In this document: one piece after another, positions 46,630 through 55,539 of the stretch | How the letters are laid out: each line of letters starts with the position of its first letter | How positions within the stretch are numbered: the first letter of the stretch is position 1 | Assembly (NCBI GenBank): GCA_022072125.1 | Contig: JAJVIH010000037.1 | Span: 1-62,381 of the forward strand | DNA: 62,381 nt | From: Myxococcota bacterium | GTDB taxonomy: Bacteria > Myxococcota > JAJVIH01 | Direction of reading: 5' to 3' | Made by a program: the position numbers and the translations under genes | The notes under the pieces: generated by a model | The model's database searches: none | Told to the model about the DNA's origin: nothing | Seen by the model: the letters and a program-made list of their open reading frames with translations, nothing else

Positions 46630-48963
46630 TCATTCGCCGTCGTGGGAGGCGCCGTTTTTCCCGCGCTCCAGCATGGCGATTTTCTGGCGCAGCAGGTTGT
46701 TCTCCAGCCACAGCCCCACGTGGCCGGAAAATACTTCGAGAAATTCCAGGTCCAGCGGAAAGGTGTCCTTGACGCCGTTGTCGGCGACCACCAGCGAAAT
46801 CAGGCGATCCAGCCCGAACACCGGAATGATGACCGTCTTGTCCACCTCGGGCTTGCCAATGATGTTGTACAGGCCATCCACGCAACTGGTTTCCTTTCCC
46901 CGCACAATGTTCATGCGTTTCGACTCCAGCTTCTTGCGCAGGGCGGTTTCCGGTCCGTATGGCAGGGTGAGTTTCTTGACCAGATTCGAGATGGGAAAAC
47001 CCTGCCGCGTGTCGCCGAAGGCGCCGATGGCGGAGAGGTGATCCTCCCGCGCCACGTACAGCACGCCGCGCTCCAGGTTATCGGAGACCATGCGCAGCAA
47101 TTGCAGCGAGATATTGCCCTGAAAGATGGAGGACGTGCGATCCAGCAGGGGCTCCTGCATCTTCATGTAGTCGCGGACCTGCGTCGCGCCGGGCAGTTTG
47201 CGGCGGATTTCCTCGTCCACGCGCAGGAAGCGGTCGTAGATATCGGCGATGACCTGCTCCACCGCCGCCGCGGTGTCCTGCACGATGGAGTTGCGCGAGG
47301 CGCCGCGCGAGATGGCGCTGCGCGGACCCGGCAACAGGCTCCAGGCGCCGTTGCGATAGAGTTGATGCACCGATGGAACATCGTTGAGGTCGCACAGGAA
47401 CACCACTGGAATCAGCGGATTGGTCTCGCTGACATCGCGCAGCAGGGAAAGGCCGTGTTCGGTCATGGTCCGGCCATCCATGCCCTCGATATAAGCCACC
47501 ACGATGGGCGGCGGATACACCACCCCTTTCTCAATGATGGCGCGCGAAAGCAGGGTCAGGTCCATCGAACCGAAGGGGGCGAAGCCCACCCGCTTGCAAC
47601 GGTTGCTCAGTTCGTCCAGCAGGGTCTGACTGTTGCTGTAAAGCAACGCCTTGCCGCGCACGGGAAGCTCGGCCTGCGACACCCGCGCCTTGAATTCAGG
47701 CAGGCTGGTGCGCGGACGCACCTGGGGGGCCGGCTTCAGTTCCTGCGCCCCGGATGGAATCGCGCGGGTCTGGGTATGGAACGGATTGAAAAGCGAATTG
47801 GCGGCCTCTTCCCCTTCCAGGCCCGGGGGCTTCGTTCCCGCCAGGGTGGCGCCTCCGTGATTGTCTTCCTCCTCGATGACATGGGCGAAAATCTGGCTGA
47901 AATCCGAACTGGCCGCCGTGGCGCTCTGTTGCGTGTAGGGATTGACCACCCGCAGCGTCAGTTCAATCGGCCCCTTGCCGCCGCTGTTGGGGCGATCATC
48001 CGACCCCGTGACCGGACGCGGTTGATCTTCCATTCCGGTATGCACCCGCTTGGTGATGCTGGTCTCGCTCTTCACCTCCGGATGGGGCGGCGCAAACGGA
48101 AACGGCGGTTCCGGCGGGGCGAATTCCTTCGCATCGCCCTGGGCCAGCGGATTCATGATGATCGCCGTGGGCTCCCCGGTTGTCTCTTCTTCCTCGCCGG
48201 CGATGGGAAAGACCTGGGCGGGCGTCTCATGCCGCCGCGCCAGGCTTGGCGGCCTCATGGGTCCGATTTCTTCCTCGGCGTAAGCAGCATGGACGAAATG
48301 ATCCTCCTGGTCTCCCCGCGTGGATTCCAATAGTTGCGCGGGGGCCTGGCCCACCACCGTGCGCATGTTGGAAGGACGCGCGGAAAAATGATCCTCGGTC
48401 TCCTCGCCGAAGGGCATGGCGATTTCCGCCGATCCGGACGGCTTCTTCGCCATATCCTCAACGACGTTGAAGGCGTCCATCAGCAGAAACTGGGTGTTCA
48501 GCATGTCGCGCGGAACCAGGTCCGGGTTGGCCACGATGGGATCCACCAGGCTGATCACCCCCGCGCTGTCGAATTTGAATTCGCCCGCCCGCCAGGTCAC
48601 CACATGCATCACCGTGTCGCGGGCGATTTCGGCCAGCACCTTGCGGATGGCGTTGGCGTTGACCCGGCCGGTCTGCAACAGCGATGCGCCGAGAAACGCC
48701 GGGGGATTGCTCTTCTTGCGCAACTCCAGCGCCTGGCGGACGACATCCTCCGAGATCATGCCGGATCGGGTCAGGCGGTTGCCCAGTTCTTTTTCCAGGT
48801 CCGGCCGGAACGCCTGGATGATGTTGCCATGCTCCAGGATGATCTTGCACTGCTCATTGCCGTTCTTGAGCGTGATGACCCCGTTCTTCCGGGATGAGTT
48901 CATGAACCCCAGAAGATCGGTGACCGCCATTTCTTCAATGAAGCCGCGCAAACTGTTCCTCAC
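46630..48963 (-). CDS. DUF4388 / pseudo-receiver / GAF-like signalling protein
   Basis: A 777-residue protein. Residues about 3-130 are a DUF4388 domain (RGFIEEMAVTDLLGFM, SRKNGVITLKN, LEHGNIIQAF). A long unstructured segment follows (about 185-430). A receiver-like domain (about 435-560) begins KALLYSNSQTLLDEL and has IPVVFLCDLNDVP but no visible acidic pocket or phosphoacceptor Asp. The last 215 residues look like a GAF-type sensor domain. Such proteins occur in Myxococcota as regulatory scaffolds. The GTG at 48963 is used because it starts right at the domain; a TTG 12 nt later with AGGA upstream, or ATG 90 nt earlier, are possible. Confidence 0.7.
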   Translation of the reverse strand: MRNSLRGFIEEMAVTDLLGFMNSSRKNGVITLKNGNEQCKIILEHGNIIQAFRPDLEKELGNRLTRSGMISEDVVRQALELRKKSNPPAFLGASLLQTGRVNANAIRKVLAEIARDTVMHVVTWRAGEFKFDSAGVISLVDPIVANPDLVPRDMLNTQFLLMDAFNVVEDMAKKPSGSAEIAMPFGEETEDHFSARPSNMRTVVGQAPAQLLESTRGDQEDHFVHAAYAEEEIGPMRPPSLARRHETPAQVFPIAGEEEETTGEPTAIIMNPLAQGDAKEFAPPEPPFPFAPPHPEVKSETSITKRVHTGMEDQPRPVTGSDDRPNSGGKGPIELTLRVVNPYTQQSATAASSDFSQIFAHVIEEEDNHGGATLAGTKPPGLEGEEAANSLFNPFHTQTRAIPSGAQELKPAPQVRPRTSLPEFKARVSQAELPVRGKALLYSNSQTLLDELSNRCKRVGFAPFGSMDLTLLSRAIIEKGVVYPPPIVVAYIEGMDGRTMTEHGLSLLRDVSETNPLIPVVFLCDLNDVPSVHQLYRNGAWSLLPGPRSAISRGASRNSIVQDTAAAVEQVIADIYDRFLRVDEEIRRKLPGATQVRDYMKMQEPLLDRTSSIFQGNISLQLLRMVSDNLERGVLYVAREDHLSAIGAFGDTRQGFPISNLVKKLTLPYGPETALRKKLESKRMNIVRGKETSCVDGLYNIIGKPEVDKTVIIPVFGLDRLISLVVADNGVKDTFPLDLEFLEVFSGHVGLWLENNLLRQKIAMLERGKNGASHDGE

Positions 48964-49320
48964 CCCGGCGGCGTCAGGGATTCGCCGCCCCGCTCCTGAA
49001 CAGGGTCCATCCTCTCCAGGCGCCGCAATGCTCCCGGATAGCCCCCTGTCCATCCTCGAAATTGAACCTCACGATAATCCGGACCGGGCCCGCGGGCAAA
49101 CCACCGGACCCATCCGGCGCCATGCCCGGCCCTCCCGCGTGAAAGGCGGATTTTTCCGTTGGGATCCGCCCCGTCTCCAGCCGCCCCGCCCCGCCGCGCC
49201 ATGGGAATCCGGAACGGACGCCCAGGGGCGGAAGCCCGTGGATTTTCCTGCTCCCGCCGCGGATCAAAGCGGCGGAGACCTCTCCGCGCCTGATAAGGAT
49301 TCGTGGTCATGGGCGGAAAA
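48964..49320. other. 357-bp stretch without a supported gene
   Basis: It lies between the LRR lipoprotein stop and the DUF4388 start. It is GC-rich with short hairpins (for example GGCGGAGA / TCTCCGCGCC near 49269-49288) but no T-tracts. A 116-residue minus-strand frame (48960-49310) is Arg/Pro/Gly-rich and looks like non-coding GC bias. No promoter stands out. Confidence 0.5.
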
Positions 49321-50112
49321 TCAAGGGCAATCCATGGCGATGGACACGTCTTTCTGGATCACCGACGCCAGCACGTCACGCTGGTCATGACATTGGAAAG
49401 GATTGCCCTTGAGGTTGATCGTGAGGTGCGCCCCCAGTTGCGGATAGGCGGAAAGAGCGGACAAATCGCTGATCCGGTTGCCTTTCACCGACAGCAGTTC
49501 CAGCGCGGGAAAACGCTCCACCCCCGCCAGGGAGGTCAGGGCGTTGTCATCCAGCACCAGGCGCCGGAGCCCAGGCAGGGGCTGGAGGTCGCGCAAATCC
49601 TTCACATGATTGCCCGCCAACGACAACACCTGCAGGGCGGATGGGCTGGGCAGCCCGGACAGTCCATTGAGCTGGTTGCCTCCCAGGTCCAGCACCTCCA
49701 GGGCGGGCAGGCCCGCCAGCGCATGCAAATCGGCGCTGGTCAGCCGGTTGCTCCACAGGGAAAGGCGGCGCAGTTTTTTCAGCCCGGACAAGGGCGTCAG
49801 GTCGTCAATCTCATTGCCGCTGGCGTCGAGGATTTCCAGATGGGGGAGCATGTTGACGCCGTTGAGGGCGCGGGCGCCCGCATTGGCCACGCTCAGTTCG
49901 TGAATGGAGGCGAGAAACGGCGCGTCCGGAGCGGCCCCGGCGGGAAGCTGGCGCAGCACGGCCGACACCACGGCCGGCTCGCCGATCTCCTGGAGAATCC
50001 CGGCGATGGTGGGCGGGCGATCTTCCCGCCGCGGCGGGGCGCCGGCGCAGGCGCCGATCACCATCACCGCCGCAAGGGCCCAACCGGCCCGGCCCGCCGC
50101 TTTCTCGATCAT
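49321..50112 (-). CDS. Leucine-rich-repeat lipoprotein
   Basis: A 263-residue lipoprotein with lipobox VMVIGAC (Cys about 22) and a short linker, then six to seven leucine-rich repeats of 22-24 residues (about 85-240), for example L-E-V-L-D-L-G-G-N and L-Q-V-L-S-L-A-G-N, ending in a Cys-containing cap. Internalin-like LRRs bind proteins or glycans. Its ATG lies in the stop of the preceding lipoprotein (ATGA), making it the last gene of the TRAP transporter operon. An accessory capture or structural role in that system is inferred from the coupling only. Confidence 0.8.
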   Translation of the reverse strand: MIEKAAGRAGWALAAVMVIGACAGAPPRREDRPPTIAGILQEIGEPAVVSAVLRQLPAGAAPDAPFLASIHELSVANAGARALNGVNMLPHLEILDASGNEIDDLTPLSGLKKLRRLSLWSNRLTSADLHALAGLPALEVLDLGGNQLNGLSGLPSPSALQVLSLAGNHVKDLRDLQPLPGLRRLVLDDNALTSLAGVERFPALELLSVKGNRISDLSALSAYPQLGAHLTINLKGNPFQCHDQRDVLASVIQKDVSIAMDCP

Positions 50113-50951
50113 TTGCGGGAGCCAATGCCCTGCAGGGTGATGTTGCAGGTTCCCTGGGCGTCGGTGACCGCAAGGCTGACGCGCACGGTGGCGGAATTGT
50201 CGCTGGCGTCAAACCCGCCATTGGCCTCCAGATCGATTTTCACGCCGTCGCGGGTGACGCTTCCCCTGGCGTTGCTGAACGCCTGGGAGCCGGAACTGTA
50301 TCCGCCCAGGGCCGCGACGCCGAAGGTGAACATGTATACGCGCACCTGGTTTTCATTGACCTTCTCGACCAGCATCGGCTTGAACTCCTCGCGCACCACG
50401 CCGTCGCTCATGAAGCGCGTACAGCCATTGGTGATGCCGGTCACGCTCAGTTCATACGCCCCCGTGATGGGCTGCGTGCGCGTGGCGCCCAGCCGGTAGC
50501 CCAGAATGGGGCTCGATTTGCCGCCCGCCTTGAAGGTCCCGCTGATATTCACCGGCAGGTTGGGGCCCGGAACCGCCGCGCCGGTTTCGTCCTGAAATTC
50601 CAGTTCCCAGGTCTGGGCGCCGGCCGCGCCAACGGCCTTGCTTCCCTCGATTTTCAGGACGGCTGGCGGAAACCCCGGCGGACCGCCTGTGAGATTCAGA
50701 TCGGCGCCCTTGCGGATCAGCTTGCCGCCGAACAGGGTCTGGTCCCGCACGGCGATCAGGTAGCTGGCGTTTTCATCGGCGGATGACGGGTCAATCAGCG
50801 CGGGGCCGCTATCCGCGCCGCCGCCGGCGTCTCCCACCGCGCCGCCGGCCACGCCCGCGTCATCTGGTTTGGAATCGCCGCCGCAGGCGGACCACAGGAA
50901 TGAAATGGAGACAAACAACAGCGCGAACGCGCTCGCACGATGGTTCATCAT
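50109..50951 (-). CDS. Lipoprotein coupled to the TRAP transporter (unknown fold)
   Basis: A 280-residue lipoprotein: signal SFLWSACGG (Cys about 23), short Asp/Gly tether (about 28-50), and a beta-rich body with no recognised domain (VTGITNGCTRF, LPVNISGTFK, and a C-terminal GTCNITLQG). Two Cys (near 182 and 271) could form a disulfide. The double ATG overlaps the DctM stop (ATGA) and its own stop overlaps the LRR gene (ATGA). It is thus probably made with the transporter, and may present substrate or scaffold its outer-membrane part. Confidence 0.75.
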   Translation of the reverse strand: MMNHRASAFALLFVSISFLWSACGGDSKPDDAGVAGGAVGDAGGGADSGPALIDPSSADENASYLIAVRDQTLFGGKLIRKGADLNLTGGPPGFPPAVLKIEGSKAVGAAGAQTWELEFQDETGAAVPGPNLPVNISGTFKAGGKSSPILGYRLGATRTQPITGAYELSVTGITNGCTRFMSDGVVREEFKPMLVEKVNENQVRVYMFTFGVAALGGYSSGSQAFSNARGSVTRDGVKIDLEANGGFDASDNSATVRVSLAVTDAQGTCNITLQGIGSRK

Positions 50952-52453
50952 GGCTGGACCTCCTGGGCGGGGGTGGCGGATTCCGGCGCGGCCGCGGGGG
51001 GGGGCGATGCGGCGCCTTCCCCCAGCGCCTGCTCGAATTCCAGATCGAGGTTCACCTCCCCGCCTTCCAGATTCAGATCCTTGAGCAAATCATCATCCGG
51101 TGCGGAACCGGACGCGCCCGTGGCGGCGGATTCGCCCTGCTGGATGGCGTCGTTCACGGTGGCGGCGCCCATGGAACCGGGCTCCTTCACCAGCGCAAGG
51201 GACAGGTCCTCGACATAGGTGATCACCGCAAGGCCGATGACGTACACCAGCAGGAAAGGGGCGGTGGCGCGGTACAACTCCAGCACCGGTTTCCTGAAGC
51301 GGAAGCTGGACAGGAACAGGTTCATGCCCACCGGCGGCGTGAAGTAGCCAATCTCCAGGTTGGCGAGGAAGATGATGCCCAGATGGACCGGGTTGATGTT
51401 GTACCCCGAATCGCCCAGCGCAATCGCGGTGATCAACGGCACCACCACCACGATGGCCGAGAAGATATCCATCAGGCAGCCGACGATCAGCAGGAAGATA
51501 TTGAGCACCAGCAGGAACATGAAGCGCGAGGTGATGTACTGCTTCATGAAGTTGAGAATGGCCTGCGGAATTTCCTCCAGAATCAGCACGTCGGTCAGGG
51601 CGATGGCGCTGGTCAGGATGATGATGATGCCGCCGATCAGCACCATGGCCTCGCGCATGATGCGCGGCAGGTCGCGGGTCAGGCGGATGTCCTTGTGGAC
51701 GATGACCTCGACGAAGAAGACGTACGCCACGGTGACCACGGCGGCCTGGCTGGCGGTGTAGACGCCGCCGTAGATGCCGCCCATCACGATCACCGGCAGC
51801 GGCAACTCCCATTTGGCTTCCTTCAGCCGCAGCCAGAGCTCCGATGGAACAAAGCGGTCTTGTTTCACCCCGGCGCGGCGGGCCACCATCGCCGAATACA
51901 CGCCGAGGATGGCGATCAGAACGATTCCCGGCAGCACGCCCGCGCTGAACAGGCTGTCAATGCGCGCGCCCGACACCACGCCGTAGAGAATGATGGGCAG
52001 GCTGGGCGGGAACAGCAGCCCCAGCGACCCCGACGAGGTGATGAGCCCCAGGGCGAATTTTTCCGGATACTTCTCCGCCACCAGGATGGGCAGCAGCAAC
52101 CCGCCCAGCGCAATAATGGTGACGCCCGAGGCGCCCGTGAACGCGGTGAAAAAGGCGCACGACAACAGAGCCACCAGGGCGATGCCGCCGGGCATCCAGC
52201 CGACCAGCGCCTTGGCGAGATTGACCAGCCGCACCGGGGTTTTCGACTCGGCCATCATGTAGCCGGCGAAGGTGAAGAGCGGAATCGCCAGCAACACCGG
52301 GTTGCCGACCAGCTTCATGATGGCGATGGTGAAACCGGAGAAATCGTGCTGCCCGGCGTACAGCAGCAACAGCGCCGCAGCGCCCAGCACCAGGAACAGC
52401 GGCTGGCCCAGCAGGGCCATCACGACGATCGCCAGGCCGGTCAGGGCGATCAT
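50948..52453 (-). CDS. dctM: TRAP transporter large permease (DctM family)
   Basis: A 501-residue membrane protein of the IT superfamily with about 12 hydrophobic segments: ALLGQPLFLVLGAAALLLLY at the start, AIPLFTFAGYMMAES, LLFPPSLPIILYGVVSG, GVYTASQAAVV and the family-typical EIGYFTPPVGMNLF. It drives sodium-linked uptake of an acidic solute delivered by DctP. Unusual is a C-terminal cytoplasmic tail of about 80 acidic, Pro-rich residues (about 420-501). Its ATG is inside the DctQ stop, and its stop inside the next lipoprotein gene. Confidence 0.93.
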   Translation of the reverse strand: MIALTGLAIVVMALLGQPLFLVLGAAALLLLYAGQHDFSGFTIAIMKLVGNPVLLAIPLFTFAGYMMAESKTPVRLVNLAKALVGWMPGGIALVALLSCAFFTAFTGASGVTIIALGGLLLPILVAEKYPEKFALGLITSSGSLGLLFPPSLPIILYGVVSGARIDSLFSAGVLPGIVLIAILGVYSAMVARRAGVKQDRFVPSELWLRLKEAKWELPLPVIVMGGIYGGVYTASQAAVVTVAYVFFVEVIVHKDIRLTRDLPRIMREAMVLIGGIIIILTSAIALTDVLILEEIPQAILNFMKQYITSRFMFLLVLNIFLLIVGCLMDIFSAIVVVVPLITAIALGDSGYNINPVHLGIIFLANLEIGYFTPPVGMNLFLSSFRFRKPVLELYRATAPFLLVYVIGLAVITYVEDLSLALVKEPGSMGAATVNDAIQQGESAATGASGSAPDDDLLKDLNLEGGEVNLDLEFEQALGEGAASPPPAAAPESATPAQEVQP

Positions 52454-53316
52454 GGGGCCTCCTTCGCGGGTCCGCCGCGGGCGAGTTCCGCCGCGCCATC
52501 CAGACCCTGCGTCAGGAAGCGGAAACCCATCACCCCGAAGCTGTACAGGATGATGATCTGCATGGGGAAGGCGGTGATATGCACCGGATCGCCTTCCGGA
52601 ATGGCCCCCACATGAACGCGCGAAGCCAGCGCCCCCGCCAGGCACAGCGCGGCGAAGGCGAACGACAGGATCATCGAGACCTTGCGGTTGAAGGGATCGG
52701 CGAGATCAAATTCCTTGATATGCAGCACGCCATGGGCCGCGGGGGCGTCTTCATCCCCGGCGGAGGGTTCTTCCGGCGCGGGCGCGGGCGGCTTGCGCAG
52801 GCGCAGGGCGTCCGCGGCGAAGACCAGGGCGAAGGCGCCCAACGCCAGCGGAAGGAACCAGGTGAACAGGCCGCGCGGCGCGTTGTTGATCAGTTCATCG
52901 CCGCTGTTCTGCTTGATGAATGTGCTGGCCGCCGCCGCGAACACGCCGCAGATGCCGGTGGCGATGAAATCGAGGATGGTCTTGATGATCAGTTTGGGCT
53001 TCGGCGGCAGCAGGCGGCCCACCGCGTCTACGTTGACGTGGCTGTTGTAGCGGGTGGCCAGCGCCGCGCCAATCAGGCCGATGAAGAGGATTTCATAATC
53101 CACGATCGGTCCAACCTGCGAAATGGACTGGTTGGCGCGGTTCGCAAGGCCGGAAAGCGCCTGCACGAAATCATTGTCCGTGCGGGTTCCCCACCCGGCG
53201 ATGACCTCGCACACCACCTGCAGGAAATGGTATCCGGTCATGAATCCGAGGATGGAGATGAGCACCACGGATTCGACGCGGGAGACGTATCCATCCAGCG
53301 CCCTGAGAAATTTCAT
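52450..53316 (-). CDS. dctQ: TRAP transporter small permease (DctQ family), enlarged
   Basis: A 288-residue membrane protein, longer than the usual 150-200. It keeps the DctQ core: VVLISILGFMTGYHFLQVV, IVDYEILFIGLIGAALAT, RYNSHVNVDAVGRLLPP. About six hydrophobic helices are visible instead of four, with a charged loop (about 180-218, rich in Pro/Glu/Asp) before the last two. The extra helices may adapt it to the TatT/DctP partner set. ATG overlaps the DctP stop and the stop overlaps DctM, both ATGA. Confidence 0.85.
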   Translation of the reverse strand: MKFLRALDGYVSRVESVVLISILGFMTGYHFLQVVCEVIAGWGTRTDNDFVQALSGLANRANQSISQVGPIVDYEILFIGLIGAALATRYNSHVNVDAVGRLLPPKPKLIIKTILDFIATGICGVFAAAASTFIKQNSGDELINNAPRGLFTWFLPLALGAFALVFAADALRLRKPPAPAPEEPSAGDEDAPAAHGVLHIKEFDLADPFNRKVSMILSFAFAALCLAGALASRVHVGAIPEGDPVHITAFPMQIIILYSFGVMGFRFLTQGLDGAAELARGGPAKEAP

Positions 53317-54326
53317 TTTTTCCCTTTGCGGAAGTCCGCCACCAGGCCGCGCACGCGGTCCAGCAATTCCTTGGAGTACATCTGCCCCACCAAATCGTTC
53401 TGAACCTTCTCCGACAGTTTGCGGATCTCGTCGTTCTCGTTGGGCGGCAAATCCACCACCTGCATGCCCTGCTTCTTCATGGATTCGATGGCCTTTTGGT
53501 TGTCCACGCGGGTGAGCTTGATCAGCACCTTGCTGGCGGCCTGGCTTTCCTCGCGGATGATCTTCTGCAAATCCGGCGGAATCTTGTCCCAGGACGCCTT
53601 GCTGACCAGCGTGCCGCCCGTGCCATAGGCCAGGCGAAGGGCGCTGATGTACTTGACCTTGCTCCACCACTGCAGCGCCAGGGCGGCCAGCGGCGGCGCG
53701 TAGCAGGCGTCAATCAACCCCGTCTGCAGGGAGGTCAGCACGTCGGGCAGGGCGAGGTATTTGGGCACCACGCCATATCCCTCCGCCAGGGCCTTGGCGA
53801 CCGGATCGCCTTTCCAGGCCCAGATTTTGACGCCCATCAAATCCTTTTTGCTGGCCACCGGCTTGGATGAGTAGATATGGACAAAGCCGGACTCGCCCCA
53901 GCCCAGCATGACAAATCCCTTCTTCTCGAACTCGCTTTCGTAATACGAGGCCATGTTCTGCACCACGTGGTCCACCTCATCGTAGTCCTTGAACAGCATG
54001 GGCAATTCCAGCAGGCGGATGGAGGGCAGGATATCCCCCATGCCCATGCCCGTGAACCCCGCGGCGTCAAGCTGTCCCGCACGCATCTTGCGGATGACAT
54101 CCTTTTCATCGCCCGCCACCGCGCCCGCGTAAATCTTGAGCTGCAACCGCCCGCCAGACTTTTCCTCGATGCGCTTTTTCAGGCTGTTGAGCACCTTCAT
54201 CCAGGTGCTGCCTTCCGGCGCCAGGGTGGCGAATTTGACGACAATGGGATCGGCGTGCGCCACGCCCGCCGCCATCCACACCAGCACCGCCGCGAAAAGG
54301 GATATGGACTTCTTCATGGATTTCAC
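53313..54326 (-). CDS. dctP: TRAP transporter solute-binding protein (DctP family)
   Basis: A 337-residue periplasmic binding protein with a signal peptide (AAVLVWMAAGVAHA). The DctP fold is marked by FATLAPEGSTWMKVLN, IYAGAVAGDEKDVIRKMRAGQLDAA, ELPMLFKDYDEVDHVV and WKGDPVAKALAEG, then LQTGLIDACYAPPLAALALQW (shown here split) near 210. The carboxylate-binding Arg of classical C4-dicarboxylate DctPs is not obvious. Together with TatT it resembles the TPR-associated (TPAT) type, such as Tp0956-Tp0957 of Treponema, thought to carry hydrophobic acids. Substrate unknown. Confidence 0.9.
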   Translation of the reverse strand: MKSMKKSISLFAAVLVWMAAGVAHADPIVVKFATLAPEGSTWMKVLNSLKKRIEEKSGGRLQLKIYAGAVAGDEKDVIRKMRAGQLDAAGFTGMGMGDILPSIRLLELPMLFKDYDEVDHVVQNMASYYESEFEKKGFVMLGWGESGFVHIYSSKPVASKKDLMGVKIWAWKGDPVAKALAEGYGVVPKYLALPDVLTSLQTGLIDACYAPPLAALALQWWSKVKYISALRLAYGTGGTLVSKASWDKIPPDLQKIIREESQAASKVLIKLTRVDNQKAIESMKKQGMQVVDLPPNENDEIRKLSEKVQNDLVGQMYSKELLDRVRGLVADFRKGKK

Positions 54327-54407
54327 CTGTTCAGCAACCGGAAAATGGACAAACGCACCCAGACATCATGGACGCATGGGGAGACCAAACGATCCCCCGG
54401 AACCACA

Positions 54408-55337
54408 TCAGAAATATTCGCCCTTGCGGGCTTTCCAGATGGCGGCTCGCTTCTTGGCGACACGGGTCATCAGGGTGTTGCCGGGCAGGATGTCGTCCGG
54501 CGCCTCCAGAACCGCGTCGAGGGTCTGGTCGAACAGCTTTTCATCCTGCTGGCCCACCGCGTAGAAGCGGGCGAACATCACCTTGGCGAGCAGCAGCTTG
54601 CCGCCGGTGATCTGATCCACCTTTGCAAAATGCTCCCTGCCTTCGTCCGGCTTGCCGCCCAGGGTGGGCGGCAGGCTGGTCTTCATCACGCCGAAAAACA
54701 GGTGCGGACCGCCGTTGAAATAGGTTTCGTCCAGTTCGAGCGCCCGCTTCATCATGGCGTTGACGCGGGGAAGATCACCCAGGGCGTCCATGTTGTCGCG
54801 CGCCAGGTTGATGTAGCTGCCCCATGCGTAACCCGCCCAGAACAGCGCGGGGGCGTCGTCCCTATCCACTTCCCGGAGCACCGCTTCGAGATTTTCCAGC
54901 GGACCTTCCAGCGCCTTCTCGATGGGGTAATGTTTCTTGAGGATGCGCATGCCATACTCGCGCGAGCGCAGGTAGTAGCGCTGGGCCCGGTAGCGGAGTT
55001 GCTCGTAGCGATCCTCGTTTTTGTCCTTCAACTCCTCCATCTCCGTCTCCAGGAAACCGAAGGCGACCGAGGCGAAAGCGCGGCTGGCCATGAGCTGCAA
55101 TTCCTCGTTGTCCGGATCTCCAGACAAGAGCGCCTCGATGAGCTTGAGGTTGCCCGGCGCGGCGGCGGCGGCCAGTTCGTAGTCTTCCTCGTCTTCAAAG
55201 GACTTCAGGCCGTCCTTCATCACCTCGGCGGTGGAGCGGATGGCGAGCGTCTTCATGCTGCAACCGCCCAGCGCGGCGAACGCCAGGACGGCGATCAGCA
55301 GGGCGCGAAAGGCGGAGACTCCGGCCTGTGTGGTCAT
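54408..55337 (-). CDS. tatT: TatT-like TPR lipoprotein (TRAP-associated)
   Basis: A 309-residue lipoprotein: lipobox ALGGC (Cys26), then an all-helical body matching the TatT family, with STAEVMKDGLKSFEDEEDYELA, ALPGNLKLIEALLSGDPDN-like (here AAPGNLKLIEALLS), FGFLETEMEELK, the central PALFWAGYAWGSYINLARDN (split by family), RALELDETYFNGGPHLFFG and a helical tail. TatT forms trimers with the DctP-like protein in Treponema. It is the first gene of the TRAP operon, with a candidate promoter 55394-55421. Start ATG at 55337 excludes a 28-residue extension. Confidence 0.85.
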   Translation of the reverse strand: MTTQAGVSAFRALLIAVLAFAALGGCSMKTLAIRSTAEVMKDGLKSFEDEEDYELAAAAAPGNLKLIEALLSGDPDNEELQLMASRAFASVAFGFLETEMEELKDKNEDRYEQLRYRAQRYYLRSREYGMRILKKHYPIEKALEGPLENLEAVLREVDRDDAPALFWAGYAWGSYINLARDNMDALGDLPRVNAMMKRALELDETYFNGGPHLFFGVMKTSLPPTLGGKPDEGREHFAKVDQITGGKLLLAKVMFARFYAVGQQDEKLFDQTLDAVLEAPDDILPGNTLMTRVAKKRAAIWKARKGEYF

Positions 55338-55393
55338 GCGGGCACCTTTGGGTGAGCGGGAGAAACTTCCCGGGTTCGGTTTCCAGTAGCCGG

Positions 55394-55421
55394 AATCTAC
55401 CGGATGGGCCCTGAATTGCAA
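55394..55421 (-). promoter_or_regulatory. Candidate promoter of the TatT-TRAP-lipoprotein operon
   Basis: Minus-strand TTGCAA (55421-55416) and TAGATT (55399-55394) with a 16-nt spacer, about 60 nt before the tatT ATG. Both boxes match 4 of 6. Confidence 0.35.
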
Positions 55422-55539
55422 AGGCGCCAGGCCCGGAAGAACGCCGCCGGCCCGGCGGTTCCCTGGACCTCCGGAAGCGGGTATGCTCTCTTCATTGCAT
55501 GGGCGGCTTTCCGCCCGGATTCATTCAGGAGGACGGGCG

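Noticed and set aside
48960-49310. 116-residue minus-strand frame whose stop overlaps the DUF4388 GTG (GTGA)
   Set aside because: The overlap is tempting because many real genes here overlap this way, but the product is Arg/Pro/Gly-rich with no fold signal and no ribosome site. More likely untranslated leader.
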